The notes under the pieces were generated by a model. It saw only the letters and a program-made list of their open reading frames with translations, was not told where the DNA came from and did no database searches. The translations under genes were made by a program, and so were the position numbers. A stretch of DNA of 64,000 nucleotides from assembly GCF_000720485.1 (NCBI RefSeq), contig NZ_JOAX01000019.1, positions 90,651-154,650 on the forward strand, in the 5' to 3' direction. This DNA comes from Streptomyces ochraceiscleroticus. Lineage in GTDB: Bacteria > Actinomycetota > Actinomycetes > Streptomycetales > Streptomycetaceae. The stretch's first letter is position 1; each line of letters starts with the position of its first letter. Below, in pieces: positions 24,575-34,061 of the stretch.

Positions 24575-26194
24575 CTATTCGTCGCCCTTCCGCTCGTGGT
24601 GCCGCGGCAAGCGGCCATGGCGGAGGCCGATCCAGACGTCGCGGGCCCGGCGGCCTGCGCGGGTGCGGCTGTGGGCGACGAGCTCGCGGGCCTGTTGTTC
24701 GTCCTCGACCATGTGCGAGGAGCCGCGCAGCGGCTTGCCGGCCGTCTCGTGGAGGAAGACGGCCGAGATGACGCCGATGATGCCGGCCGCCATCAGGTAG
24801 TACGCGGGCACCATCTTGTCGCCCGTGGACTCCACCAGCGCCGAGGCGACCAGCGGGGTCGTACCGCCGAAGAGCGAGACGGAGACGTTGAAGGCGACGG
24901 ACAGGCCGCCGTAGCGCAGATGGGTGGGGAAGAGGGCGGGCAGGGTGGACGCGCTGGTGCCCGCGAAGCAGACGAGCAGCAGGCCGAGGATCACGCAGCC
25001 GATCGCGGGCAGCAGGATGCCGCCCTGCTTGATGAGGAGGAAGGCGGGGATGGCGAGCACCACCATCGCCGAGCCCGCCCAGAGGAACATGGGGCGGCGG
25101 CCGAATCGGTCCGAGGAACGGCCGACGGTGGTGATCGTCAGGACGACCAGGACCATCGTGCCGAGGACGAGCAGCTGGGCGGTCAGGTCGGGTTCGCCGA
25201 GGGTGCTGGTCATGTAGGTGGGCAGGTAGGAAGTGACCATGTAGTTGGTCACGTTGTAGAGCAGCACCAGGCCCATGCAGATGAGGATGGCCTCCCAGTG
25301 GTGCGTGAACAGCTCCTTCAGGCGGCCCTTGCCGGACATACGAGCCTGCTCGACCGGGTCCTCCGTCAGGGCGCCGTCCTTCTGTGCCTCCTGATGCTTG
25401 GCCTCGACCTCCTGGAAGGCCGGGGTCTCCTCCAGCTTCATCCGCATGTAGAGGCCGATCAGGCCGAGCGGCCCGGCGACGTAGAAGGGGATGCGCCAGC
25501 CCCACGAGAGCATCTGCTCGTCGCTGAGGACGGCGGTCAGGACGGTGACGAGGCTGGAGCCGAGCGAGTAGCCGACGAACGTACCGAAGTCGAGCCAGCT
25601 GCCGAGGAAGCCGCGTTTGCGGTCCGGTGAGTACTCCGCGATGTACGTCGTGGCGCCCGCGTACTCACCGCCGGTCGAGAAGCCCTGCACCAGCCGGCAC
25701 AGCAACAGCAGTATGGCCGCGGCCAGGCCGATGGACTCATAGCTCGGCAGGAAGCCGACCGCGAAGGTGCTGATCGCCATCATGATCATGGTGGCGGCGA
25801 GCACCCGCTGGCGTCCGATGCGGTCACCCAGCGGCCCGAAGACCAGGCCGCCGAGCGGGCGCACGAGGAAGGCCGCGGCGAAGGTGGCAAAGGTGGAGAT
25901 CACCTGCGCGCCGGGCGAGCTGGAGGGGAAGAAGACCTTGCCGAGGGTGGGCGCGACATAGGCGTAGACGCCGAAGTCGAACCACTCCATCGTGTTGCCC
26001 AGGGCCGCGGCCGAAACCGCCCGTCTGACCTGGGGTTTGTCGACAACCGTGACGTCCTCGGGGGCCACCGGGCGCTTGCGTCGGCGTAGCAGCGTACGCA
26101 CCATGCGCTCGGTTCGTACGCTGCCCGAACCGTACCCGGCGGACTGCGTAGCCTTGCGCGCTTGCCTGGATCGTTCGTTCTGCCCGTGTTTCAT
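24575..26194 (-). CDS. MFS transporter, metabolite:H+ symporter (ProP-like) family
   Basis: 539 residues with twelve predicted helices. SAAALGNTMEWFDFGVYAYVAPTLGKVFFP and the LVRPLGGLVFGPLGDRIGRQRVL loop are hallmarks of the MHS group (ProP, ShiA, citrate and alpha-ketoglutarate carriers). LCRLVQGFSTGGEYAGATTYIAEY is also family-typical. The substrate is likely a zwitterion or organic acid, such as proline or betaine. Start: ATG 26194 (weak CGGAG) gives a long charged N-terminus; the ATG at 26104 would give 509 residues, nearer the family size, and is a real alternative. Confidence 0.88.
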   Translation of the reverse strand: MKHGQNERSRQARKATQSAGYGSGSVRTERMVRTLLRRRKRPVAPEDVTVVDKPQVRRAVSAAALGNTMEWFDFGVYAYVAPTLGKVFFPSSSPGAQVISTFATFAAAFLVRPLGGLVFGPLGDRIGRQRVLAATMIMMAISTFAVGFLPSYESIGLAAAILLLLCRLVQGFSTGGEYAGATTYIAEYSPDRKRGFLGSWLDFGTFVGYSLGSSLVTVLTAVLSDEQMLSWGWRIPFYVAGPLGLIGLYMRMKLEETPAFQEVEAKHQEAQKDGALTEDPVEQARMSGKGRLKELFTHHWEAILICMGLVLLYNVTNYMVTSYLPTYMTSTLGEPDLTAQLLVLGTMVLVVLTITTVGRSSDRFGRRPMFLWAGSAMVVLAIPAFLLIKQGGILLPAIGCVILGLLLVCFAGTSASTLPALFPTHLRYGGLSVAFNVSVSLFGGTTPLVASALVESTGDKMVPAYYLMAAGIIGVISAVFLHETAGKPLRGSSHMVEDEQQARELVAHSRTRAGRRARDVWIGLRHGRLPRHHERKGDE

Positions 26195-26462
26195 GGCTCC
26201 GCGTACTCGTCGTCGGGTCGGGTGGCGTGGGCGGGTGCCGTCCGGAGCGCGGATGACCGCCGCGACTGACACGCTTTCGTCATCCTATTGCCGGTTTGCC
26301 CCACTGGGCACAGTTTGCCAGTGCGCGCGCCGTCCGTACCGTAAGCTCCCACCGGCCCCCCGCGTACCCACTTGACCGCGGACAAACGACCCCGCCCCGC
26401 CTGAGTCCCCTGCCGCCGGTCCCCTGCCCTCCGCCACGCTCCCCGGGCGTGTCCGCCGCCGT

Positions 26463-27320
26463 TCACCCGTCCAGAGGTGCGCTCCGGAACACGCCGGGTG
26501 TCACGCCGTAGACGCGTTGGAACCAGCGACTGAAGTGCGCCTGGTCGGCGAAGCCGGTGGCGGCCGCGGCGTCGGCGGGCGTCGTACCGGCACGCAGCAG
26601 CGAACGGGCCCGCCGCAGCCGGAGTTGTCGCTGATAGTCGCTGGGGGCGAGGCCGTACTCGGCGCGGAAGGCCCGGTAGAGCGCGAACCGGCTGCACCCG
26701 GCGGCCGCCGCCAGCCGCTCGGCGGGCACGGCCTCCAGGTACGCCTCCTGCAGCAGATCCCGCGCCCGGCGCGCGGCCTGGCGGCGGGCGCGGTCGGTGG
26801 GCGTGCGGGCGGCGAGCGCGGCGGAGGCCGAAGCGGTGGCGGCGCGGCGGGCCAGCGCGGTCACGGCCGCGGTCAGACGTTCGTCGCGGACCAGCGGATC
26901 GGTGGTGCCGGCCAGCGCGGCGTGCAGCCGGGTGAGCGCGTACGCGAGCGCCGGGTCGGTCAGTACGGGGTGCGGGAACAGTGGGAGCGCGCCGGAGCGG
27001 CCGTCGGTGGCATCGGCGAGTACGTCACGCACGACGGACGGGCCGAGGTGCACGATCCGGTAGTGGTAGCCCAGCTCCGCCGCGGCCCGGCCGTCGTGCA
27101 CGTCCTCCGGGTTGAACGCCATCACCATCCCGGCGCCGCTGGTGTGCGCGGCACCGCGGCAGCGGAAGCGCTGGGCACCGGCGTCGGTGATGCCGAAGGA
27201 GTACGTGTCGTGACTGTGCAGCGGATAGACGTGGTCGCGGAAGCGCGCGTGCATGGCCTCCACGGGGCGGGTGCCGTCCCGCCAGTACCGCACCCAACTG
27301 CCGCCCGCGCCCGTCCCCAT
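26463..27320 (-). CDS. AraC-family transcriptional regulator
   Basis: 285 residues. The N-terminal half (about residues 20-140) is an AraC-type cupin: FRDHVYPLHSHDTYSFGITDAG, VMAFNPEDVHDG. The C-terminus holds two helix-turn-helix units: LAAAAGCSRFALYRAFRAEYGLAP and AAATGFADQAHFSRWFQRVYGVTPG. It is divergent from the EamA exporter 111 bases away, a classic arrangement in which the regulator controls an amino-acid-type exporter. The ATG at 27320 was preferred to an upstream in-frame start at 27386, which adds low-complexity residues. Confidence 0.9.
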   Translation of the reverse strand: MGTGAGGSWVRYWRDGTRPVEAMHARFRDHVYPLHSHDTYSFGITDAGAQRFRCRGAAHTSGAGMVMAFNPEDVHDGRAAAELGYHYRIVHLGPSVVRDVLADATDGRSGALPLFPHPVLTDPALAYALTRLHAALAGTTDPLVRDERLTAAVTALARRAATASASAALAARTPTDRARRQAARRARDLLQEAYLEAVPAERLAAAAGCSRFALYRAFRAEYGLAPSDYQRQLRLRRARSLLRAGTTPADAAAATGFADQAHFSRWFQRVYGVTPGVFRSAPLDG

Positions 27321-27431
27321 GGCCGCATTATGACGCGCGGGCGCGGGCGCGCTGCCGAGTGCGGACGCTCTGCCGTGTGCGCGCACGAGCGTTCAAGACG
27401 GGCGGGGCTCCGGGCCGTCAGAGTCGGAGCC

Positions 27432-28424
27432 ATGTCCACGAACACCACGAACACCACGAGCAGCACAAGCGGCACGAGCGCGTTGAACTCGATGAACAGG
27501 GGCTTGAACAGCCCGTATGTGCAGTTGTCGGTCACGATGGTGCTGTGGGGCAGCGCCTTCGCCAGCTCCAAGACGGTCGTGGAGCACGTACCGCACGCGG
27601 TGGCGGCGTTGCTGCGCTTCGGGGGTGCCGCGCTGGCGTTGCTGGTGGCGATGGTCCTCTTCGGCTCCCGGCGGCAGGGTACGAAGGCGTCGCGGCGGGC
27701 CGGCGGTCGCGCCGCCCTGGCGGGCGTACTGGGGGTATTCGCCTACAACAGCGTCTTCTTCTGGGGCCTCTCGCTCGCCCCGTCGCTCGACGCGGGCATC
27801 CTCATACCGGTCATGAGCCCCGTGCTCACCAGCCTGTTCCTGCTGGTCACGGGGCGGGAGCGGGCGTCGCGGGCGCGGCTGGCGGGGCTGGGGCTCGGCC
27901 TCGCCGGGGCCGTGATCTTCTTCCTGGGGGCCGGCGGCAGTGCGGGCGGGGGCCCGTCCCGGCTCGCCGGGGACGCGCTGTTCCTCCTCAGCGCGGCTTG
28001 CTGGGCCGCGTACACGCTCGCCGGGCCACGGGTACTGGCCGGTGCCGACCCGCTGCGCGCCACGACGTATGCCACCTGTGCGGGCGCCGTCCTGCTGGGC
28101 CTGGTCGCCGCGCCCGCCGTTCCGGACGTGCGCTGGGGCGAACTGCCGCCGGGCCTCTGGCTGAACGTCGGGTTCCTGGCGCTGGGCGCCGCGGCCGTCG
28201 CCAACCTCCTGTACTACCGAGGAGTGGGCGCGGTGGGTCCGGCCTCCGCCTCGCTGATGATGTTCACCGTGCCGGTCGTGAACACCGTCTGCGGCACGCT
28301 GTTCCTCGGCGAGTCCTTCGGTCCGGTGCAGGCGGCGGGCGCGGCGGTCCTGCTGGCGGGCGCGATCCTCGCGGCCACACAGGGACGGCCGCCGTGGCGC
28401 CGCGGGGACGGCACTCGCTCCTAA
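27432..28424 (+). CDS. EamA/DMT-family exporter
   Basis: 330 residues, ten predicted helices in two EamA repeats. The first is VQLSVTMVLWGSAFASSKTVVEHVPH..ALLRF, the second DALFLLSAACWAAYTLAGPRVL. A Thr/Ser/Asn-rich N-terminus (TNTTNTTSSTSGTS) is probably disordered. EamA carriers of this type export amino acids, their derivatives or drugs. It is divergent from the AraC regulator. Its stop overlaps the stop of the small minus-strand gene by four bases. Confidence 0.9.
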   Translation: MSTNTTNTTSSTSGTSALNSMNRGLNSPYVQLSVTMVLWGSAFASSKTVVEHVPHAVAALLRFGGAALALLVAMVLFGSRRQGTKASRRAGGRAALAGVLGVFAYNSVFFWGLSLAPSLDAGILIPVMSPVLTSLFLLVTGRERASRARLAGLGLGLAGAVIFFLGAGGSAGGGPSRLAGDALFLLSAACWAAYTLAGPRVLAGADPLRATTYATCAGAVLLGLVAAPAVPDVRWGELPPGLWLNVGFLALGAAAVANLLYYRGVGAVGPASASLMMFTVPVVNTVCGTLFLGESFGPVQAAGAAVLLAGAILAATQGRPPWRRGDGTRS

Positions 28425-28621
28425 GTCCGCTTGGGCGCGCGACGCTCCCCCGGCGTTGAGGGGCGCTTCGGTGCGGGTCCCGGCCTTTCGCCTCGTACGG
28501 ACGGCTGGTCCGCGTTGACCTCCTCGGCGCTGCGGTCCCGCTCGTCCTTGGCGGGCTCGCGGTTCTGGGACGGGGCCATGTCGGCCTCATGCGGGTCCCG
28601 GTTCGTACGTTCCTCGGCCAT
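28421..28621 (-). CDS. Small hydrophilic protein of unknown function
   Basis: 66 residues, rich in Glu, Arg, Pro and Asp (MAEERTNRDPHEADMAPSQN start; RPSTPGERRAPKRT end). No helix pattern or motif. It is believable because the start has a strong GGGAGG signal five bases upstream, the third-base bias is coding-like, and both flanks are real genes. Probably intrinsically disordered and cytoplasmic. I do not recognise the family. Confidence 0.6.
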   Translation of the reverse strand: MAEERTNRDPHEADMAPSQNREPAKDERDRSAEEVNADQPSVRGERPGPAPKRPSTPGERRAPKRT

Positions 28622-28725
28622 GGTGCCTCCCAGGTTCGCGGTGGCGGGGGCCCGCCACCGCTTCCATCCCCTCATGTCCGGCCGGCCCGGGCGATCTCCG
28701 ACTGCTCCGAACGGCGGCGTGTCCC

Positions 28726-29997
28726 TCACTCGCCGCCCGGGCGCAGCCACTCCGTCGTCACCGCGAGGAGGTTGCGGATGCCGGCCGGGAGGGTGGGGGC
28801 CGGGTCGGGGGCGTAGTGCGGGGAGTGGGGCGCCGGGACGCCGGGCGGCTGGGCACCGCGGTGCAGGGCGGCGATGCCCTCCTCGGTGAAGCGGTCGTGC
28901 GCGATGCCGCCGAAGTGCCAGAAGACCGAGGGGCAGCCGGCCGCGGTCCCCAGGGCGCCGAAGTCCTCGCTGGCCGCGAAGGGGGACTGCAGGACGTGCG
29001 TGGGGGCGCCCGTCGTTTCGATCGCCGTGAGGACGCGGCGCGTCGCGTCCTCGTCGTTGACCGTGAGCGGGAAGGGGTCGTACGCGGTGATCTCCGGCGG
29101 CCGCGGCACGTCGAACGACTCCGCCTCGGTCCGTATGATGCGCCGGATCGCCTCGAACGCCTCGTCCCGCGCCTCCGTGCTGAACGTCCGCAGGCTGAGC
29201 AGCAGTTCGGCGGTGTGCGGGATGATGTTGGCCACCGTCCCGGAGTGCAGCGCGCCGGCGGTCAGGATCGTCGCCTGGGTATACGGGGCCTGGCGGGCCG
29301 CGAAGGTCTGCAGGCGGAGCACGACCGTGGCGGCCAGCACGAGCGGGTCGACGCAGTACTGCGGGGTCGAGGCGTGCCCGCCCGCGCCGTGCAGGGTGAC
29401 CCGCAGGCTGTCGGCGGCCGCCATCAGCGGGCCCGGCCGGGTCACCACCAGGCCCGCGGGGAAGGGCCCGACGTGCTGGCCCAGGCACACGTCGGGGCGC
29501 GGGAAGCGGTCCAGCAGCCCGTCTTCCAGCATGGCGCGCGCGCCCTGTCCGATCTCCTCGGCGGGCTGGAAGACGGCCACGACCGTGCCGCGCCAGGCGC
29601 CCGGGTGTGCGGCGAGCTGGCGGCAGGCGCCCAGCAGACTGGTGACGTGGACGTCATGGCCGCAGGCGTGCATGCGGCCCGGCTCGGTCGACGAGTACTC
29701 CAGGCCGGTCTCCTCCTCTACGGGCAGCGCGTCCATGTCGGCGCGCAGCAGCACGACCGGGCCGTCGCCGTTGCGCAGTACCGCCACTACCCCGGTACCG
29801 CCCACGCCTTCGGTCACCTCCCAGCCGGCCTCGGCGCGCAGTTGTGCGGCCACGGCGGCGGCCGTGCGGTGCTCGGCGAAGGCGAGTTCGGGGTGGGAGT
29901 GGAGGTCGCGGTAGACGTCCTCCCAGTGCGGGAGGTGGTCCGGCAGGCCGGTTTCCAGGGGGGTTGTGAGGGAGGTGGTGGGTGCGGTCATGGTCAT
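28726..29997 (-). CDS. M20-family amidohydrolase (aminoacylase/hippurate hydrolase type)
   Basis: 423 residues. Metal-site motifs of the M20D group are present: RADMDALPVEE, HACGHDVHVTSLLGA, FQPAEEIGQGARAML and the late SEDFG. A dimerisation lid sits in the middle (VTLHGAGGHASTPQ). Members remove N-acyl groups from amino acids or related amides. It is the second gene of an operon with the MFS carrier: its ATG overlaps the carrier's stop (ATGA). The divergent AsnC-type regulator suggests an imported N-acyl amino acid or peptide that is then cleaved in the cytosol. Confidence 0.9.
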   Translation of the reverse strand: MTMTAPTTSLTTPLETGLPDHLPHWEDVYRDLHSHPELAFAEHRTAAAVAAQLRAEAGWEVTEGVGGTGVVAVLRNGDGPVVLLRADMDALPVEEETGLEYSSTEPGRMHACGHDVHVTSLLGACRQLAAHPGAWRGTVVAVFQPAEEIGQGARAMLEDGLLDRFPRPDVCLGQHVGPFPAGLVVTRPGPLMAAADSLRVTLHGAGGHASTPQYCVDPLVLAATVVLRLQTFAARQAPYTQATILTAGALHSGTVANIIPHTAELLLSLRTFSTEARDEAFEAIRRIIRTEAESFDVPRPPEITAYDPFPLTVNDEDATRRVLTAIETTGAPTHVLQSPFAASEDFGALGTAAGCPSVFWHFGGIAHDRFTEEGIAALHRGAQPPGVPAPHSPHYAPDPAPTLPAGIRNLLAVTTEWLRPGGE

Positions 29998-31265
29998 CCC
30001 TTCGGGTGGGGTGCGGGGTGGGCGGACGCACGGTCGCCGGCCTGCCGTCCGGCCGCGTACGCGCCGCCGAACGCCGCCAGGAAGCGCGGCGTCGTCTGCG
30101 GCACTCGCAGCGTCACGAGGATCGCGAGCACCGGCCCGACGATGAGCATCGTGAAGGCCGCTTCGTACGAGAAGTGGTCGACCACCGTGCCGAAGACGGT
30201 GGGGGTCAGGATGCCGGAGAGCTGGCCGCCGAACAGGATGATCCCGGAGGCGACCCCGCTCAGCCCGGGCGGCAGGCTGCGCAGCGGTACCGAGAAGCAG
30301 GGCAGGTAGCACAGGCCCGCCGCGCCGCTCAGCAACGTGCCGCAGAGGACGAACTGAGCGATGGAGGCGGTGCGGGGCAGCAGGAAGAGCAGTACGGCGA
30401 CGGCCAGCATGGCGGGCACGATGATCCGGCGCGGCCGGCCCTCGAAGCGGTCCGACAGCTTGCCGCCGAGCACGGCACCGGCCGCTGCCAGCACGGTCGG
30501 GCCGAGGGTGACCAGCCCGGCGGAGCCGACGTGCAGACCGCGCTCCTCGATCAGGTACGAGCCGCTCCAGGAGTTCAGACCCCAGATCACCACGTCGTAG
30601 GCGAAGAACAGCAGCGCGAAACCCCAGATGGCCGGCGAGCGCAGCACAGCCCGCGCCGCGCCCTTCGTACGGGGCACGTCGGCCCCGGTGTCGGCCTCGG
30701 GCAGCGGCGCCGGCATCCAGCGCCGTACGGCGACGAGGACCAGCACGCCCAGCAGGCAGACGGTCAGGAACATGGCGCGCCAGTCCCACAGGGACAGCAG
30801 CACCGACGCGAGGACGGAGGCCAGCAGGCCGCCGACCGCGTTGGAACTCTGCAGCCAGCCGGTCGCCGTCATGCGCTGGGCGGGGATGCTGCGTCGGCTC
30901 AGCGCGTTCAGCGCCGCGCCGGGGAACAGCCCCTGGGCTGCGCCGAAGAGGCAGCGGATGACCAGCAGTGCGGTGAACGACCAGGCCACGGCGGTCAGTC
31001 CGGTGAAGAGCGACCACAGGACCAGCGCCAGGGAAGCCATCCGTACGCCGCCGAAGCGGTCCGCCAGCAGGCCACCGGGTATCTGGCAGAGCGCGTAGGT
31101 GAGGAAGAACGCGGAGACGATCAGTCCGCGCGCCCCGTGCGAGAGGCCGAACGTCTCGCCGATCGACGGCAGCGCGAGATTGATGACGAGGCGGTCGATG
31201 TAGTCGACGGTCCAGGCGGCGAAGAGCAGTACCACCGTGATCCGGGTGGTTCTGTGCATCTGCAC
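29994..31265 (-). CDS. MFS transporter
   Basis: 423 residues, twelve helices; FAAWTVDYIDRLVINLALPSIGETFGLS and the LLADRFGGVRMASLALVLWS loop place it in the anion:cation-symporter / glucarate-phthalate-like area of the MFS. The start GTG at 31265 has AGGAGG eight bases upstream, which beats the ATG two codons later. It is translationally coupled to the M20 hydrolase and divergent from the double AsnC regulator, so uptake of the hydrolase's substrate is the natural guess. Confidence 0.88.
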   Translation of the reverse strand: MQMHRTTRITVVLLFAAWTVDYIDRLVINLALPSIGETFGLSHGARGLIVSAFFLTYALCQIPGGLLADRFGGVRMASLALVLWSLFTGLTAVAWSFTALLVIRCLFGAAQGLFPGAALNALSRRSIPAQRMTATGWLQSSNAVGGLLASVLASVLLSLWDWRAMFLTVCLLGVLVLVAVRRWMPAPLPEADTGADVPRTKGAARAVLRSPAIWGFALLFFAYDVVIWGLNSWSGSYLIEERGLHVGSAGLVTLGPTVLAAAGAVLGGKLSDRFEGRPRRIIVPAMLAVAVLLFLLPRTASIAQFVLCGTLLSGAAGLCYLPCFSVPLRSLPPGLSGVASGIILFGGQLSGILTPTVFGTVVDHFSYEAAFTMLIVGPVLAILVTLRVPQTTPRFLAAFGGAYAAGRQAGDRASAHPAPHPKG

Positions 31266-31311
31266 GGCATGATCCTCCTGCTCTACCGGGTGGGCGGGGG
31301 GTTCGGCCACA

Positions 31312-32391
31312 ATGCACGCCATGGCGTTTCCCGTGGTCCCCACGCCGGTTTCCGGCGCAGCGCCCCGCCGTCCGCCGGAATCCGCCGCCCTGAGCGAGAC
31401 GGACCTGGCACTCGTCGAGGCGCTGCAGGTCGCGCCGCGGGCCCCGTGGACCCGTATCGCGGCGGCCGTCGGCGTCGACGCCACGACCGCAGCCCGGCAC
31501 TGGAACTGGCTGACCGGGCACGGGCTGGCCTGGATGACCGCGTACGCCTCCCTGCCGGGGATGCCCGTCGCGTACATCGACGTCGCCTGCCGCCCGGAGC
31601 GGCTGCTCGCCGTCAGCGCGCGGCTCGGCGCGTCACCGCACGTCTTCAGCATCGAGCGGACGGCCGGACCGCATCAGCTTCTGCTGTACGTCATCACCCG
31701 CGATCTGGCGGGCATGGACGCGTTCGTGACCGGTTTTCTGGGGCGGCTGGACGGCATCTCGGCGGTGCGGGTGAGCCTCCAGGCGCGTACGTACCGCGAG
31801 GGCAGCGGATGGCTGCTGCACGCCCTGGACAGCGACCAGCGCCGGACGCTCGGCCCGCGGGACGGGCCGGCGCCGCAGCGCGCCCCGGCGCTGGGCGACG
31901 CCGACACCCGGCTGCTGCGCGCGCTGGGCGAGGACGGCCGGCGGGCCTACGCGGATCTGGCGCGGGAGTGCGCGATGAGCGAGACCACCGTGCGGCGGCG
32001 GCTGGCGCGCCTGCTGCACCACCCGGAGGTGCACTTCCGCTGCGACGTGGCGCAGCGGGCGGCGGGCTGGCCGGTCATCGCGACGTACCGACTGGACGTA
32101 CCGGCCGATCTGCTGGAGAGCACCGGCCTGGCGCTGGCCGCCTTCCGGGAGACCCGGCTGTGCGTCGCGGTGACCGGCGCCGCCAACCTGATGTTCTCCG
32201 CCTGGATACGGTCGACGGCGGAGTGCCAGGCGCTGGAGACCCGCATCCGGCGCCGCTTCCCCCACCTCCGGGTCGCCGAACGGGAACTGACCCTGCACAC
32301 GATCAAGCGGATGGGCCGGCTGCTGGACGCGGCGGGGCGGGCGGTCGGGCACGTACCCTTGCGGGCGCCGCGCCCGGCCGACCGGCGGTGA
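31312..32391 (+). CDS. Lrp/AsnC-type regulator with two AsnC units
   Basis: 359 residues, twice the usual 150-160. It holds two tandem HTH-plus-RAM units: ETDLALVEALQVAPRAPWTRIAAAVGVDATTAARHWNWL with its sensor, then DADTRLLRALGEDGRRAYADLARECAMSETTVRRRLARL with a second sensor. Double-headed AsnC proteins occur in Streptomyces and likely bind as pseudo-dimers. It stands 46 bases from the divergent MFS-M20 operon, its probable target. Start: ATG at 31312; the ATG at 31321 is nearly as good. Confidence 0.88.
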   Translation: MHAMAFPVVPTPVSGAAPRRPPESAALSETDLALVEALQVAPRAPWTRIAAAVGVDATTAARHWNWLTGHGLAWMTAYASLPGMPVAYIDVACRPERLLAVSARLGASPHVFSIERTAGPHQLLLYVITRDLAGMDAFVTGFLGRLDGISAVRVSLQARTYREGSGWLLHALDSDQRRTLGPRDGPAPQRAPALGDADTRLLRALGEDGRRAYADLARECAMSETTVRRRLARLLHHPEVHFRCDVAQRAAGWPVIATYRLDVPADLLESTGLALAAFRETRLCVAVTGAANLMFSAWIRSTAECQALETRIRRRFPHLRVAERELTLHTIKRMGRLLDAAGRAVGHVPLRAPRPADRR

Positions 32392-32393
32392 GC

Positions 32394-32436
32394 GTCAGGT
32401 ACCGAACGGCAGTGGGTGTCAGGTACCGAACGGCAG
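32394..32436. repeat. Two tandem 24-base copies of the SGNH gene end
   Basis: An identical 19-base block starts at 32394 and again at 32418. The second copy contains the last codons and TGA stop of the SGNH gene (minus strand); the first lies outside the gene and repeats the GGTACCTGA ending. It fills the gap to the AsnC regulator. Confidence 0.85.
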
Positions 32437-33981
32437 CACCCGTCGGAAGAGGTCCAGCGCCTCGTCCGCCCACCCGATCACCTTCAGCGTCGGTGTCAGG
32501 TTTCCCGGCGGCCGGTTGATCAGCGTGTCGCGGCGGATGAGCCGGTCGAAGTCCACCAGGACCGGGTCGGCGCGCGGCGTGCGCCCGTCGGGGTGCCGGA
32601 ACTCGACGTTCGCCCGTCGCATGACGTTGATCAGCTCCTGGGCGACGATCCCGTACCCGACGGTGGTCGGATGGACGCCGTCCAGCGAGAACAGGCCGCC
32701 GTCGACGCGCCGTTTACCGTCGCTCGCGAGGAAGTGGGTGTTGGGCGGCGGGGTGAGGGCCTGCAGTTCCGGCGGCAGTGGGTACGGCTGCCACCAGTCC
32801 GGGCGGGCGAGCGGGTCCTCCAGGTAACGGCGTGCGGCGAGCCGGTCGAGCAGGCCCGCGGTGTCCAGCAGATACCAGTCCCTGTCCGCCTCCCGGGCCT
32901 GGCGTACTTCCTCGGTGATCGCGTCGTTGTACTGGTCGATGGCGTGATCGATGGCGCGCGCCTGGTCGGCGGTGATGTGCGGGTCGTGGCGCGGGTCGAA
33001 GGCGCGGTCACTGATCCAGGGGCGGGTGTAGTACGGGAAGTAGGCGGACCCCGGCTCGGTCTTGCCGCCGACGCCGCGCGCGAGCGGCGCGACGGTCACA
33101 TGCGGCACGGTGCACCAGATGACGTGCCGCGCCTTGATCTCCCGGACCTCGCGGACGACCTCCCGCAGTTCGGCGGCGAAGTGCTCGGGCCGCCAGACGG
33201 TGAAGGCACCCTTGCGCCCCAGGTCGTCGTAGCCCTCCTCGCTCCAGACGACGCGCAGGTCGGTCACCGTCTGCAGTGCGTTGTTGGATCCCAGGAAGAC
33301 GATCAGCGTCTCAATGCCGTGCTCCGGGTCCGTGTCCCCGACGTCCTCGCCGAGCACCTTGGCCGCGCCGAGCTGCGACAGGGCTCCGGTCTCCGGCGGT
33401 TCGGTGGGCAGTACGCGCAGCGCGGCGCGCTCGCCGGCGTTCTGCACGATCTGGTACACCAGGTCGTCCTTGGGCGCGGAAATCCGGGCGCGGCAGACGT
33501 CGGCCGACTTCTCCAGCGCGTCCCGCAGGTCCCAGCCGAACGCCGCGAGGTTGTGGTTGACGGCCAGGGTCCGCGGCACCGCCGTGCCGGGGCCGCGCTC
33601 CCAGTAGTCCTCCACCCGGTCCATGAAGCCGCGGACCCGGAAGAGCGCGGGGGCCACCTCCCACCAGTCCACGTTGCGGCCGTAGCGCGCTTCCAGGTCG
33701 CGCAGCAGCAGTTCGATGTTGAGCGGGAGCCCTCCGTATCCGTTGTAGGAGGGATACCTGAATGAGTCGCTCCACCCCATTTCGTGGGCGATGATCGCGG
33801 GGAAGGACAGGTCGGTGTGGAAGACCGACCCGCTCTGGAACCCCTGGGCGAGCGAGTCCCCCACGGCGACCAGCCGGTGCCGCGGCTGCCCCTGCCACTC
33901 ACGTGCGCTGATCTCGACAGCCAGCGTGGGATCGCTGACCGGTACTCGCGTCTCGTGCTGCCGTCGTCCGGAACCGTTCAT
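32419..33981 (-). CDS. SGNH/GDSL-type hydrolase
   Basis: 520 residues. Block [11 protein letters not shown] supplies the nucleophile serine, FLGSNNA provides the oxyanion glycine and asparagine, and block V is [11 protein letters not shown] with Asp-x-x-His. The spacing between blocks is much larger than in small GDSL lipases, and two WW-rich segments ([24 protein letters not shown]) are extra. No signal peptide is visible, so it is predicted cytoplasmic. It would hydrolyse an ester. The ATG at 33981 follows GGGGAG; a longer open frame to 34344 runs into the sugar transporter and is not coding. Confidence 0.8.
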   Translation of the reverse strand: MNGSGRRQHETRVPVSDPTLAVEISAREWQGQPRHRLVAVGDSLAQGFQSGSVFHTDLSFPAIIAHEMGWSDSFRYPSYNGYGGLPLNIELLLRDLEARYGRNVDWWEVAPALFRVRGFMDRVEDYWERGPGTAVPRTLAVNHNLAAFGWDLRDALEKSADVCRARISAPKDDLVYQIVQNAGERAALRVLPTEPPETGALSQLGAAKVLGEDVGDTDPEHGIETLIVFLGSNNALQTVTDLRVVWSEEGYDDLGRKGAFTVWRPEHFAAELREVVREVREIKARHVIWCTVPHVTVAPLARGVGGKTEPGSAYFPYYTRPWISDRAFDPRHDPHITADQARAIDHAIDQYNDAITEEVRQAREADRDWYLLDTAGLLDRLAARRYLEDPLARPDWWQPYPLPPELQALTPPPNTHFLASDGKRRVDGGLFSLDGVHPTTVGYGIVAQELINVMRRANVEFRHPDGRTPRADPVLVDFDRLIRRDTLINRPPGNLTPTLKVIGWADEALDLFRRVLPFGT

Positions 33982-34061
33982 GCTCTCCCCTGACTGACGT
34001 ACTGAGCCCCTCAACCAACGTACGGAGCCCCTTACATGACAGCGCAAGTCGCCGCCGGAGG

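Noticed and set aside
28726..31521. A 931-residue fusion of M20 hydrolase and an upstream frame
   Set aside because: The MFS gene occupies the upstream part in another frame and the ATGA overlap gives the true start at 29997.
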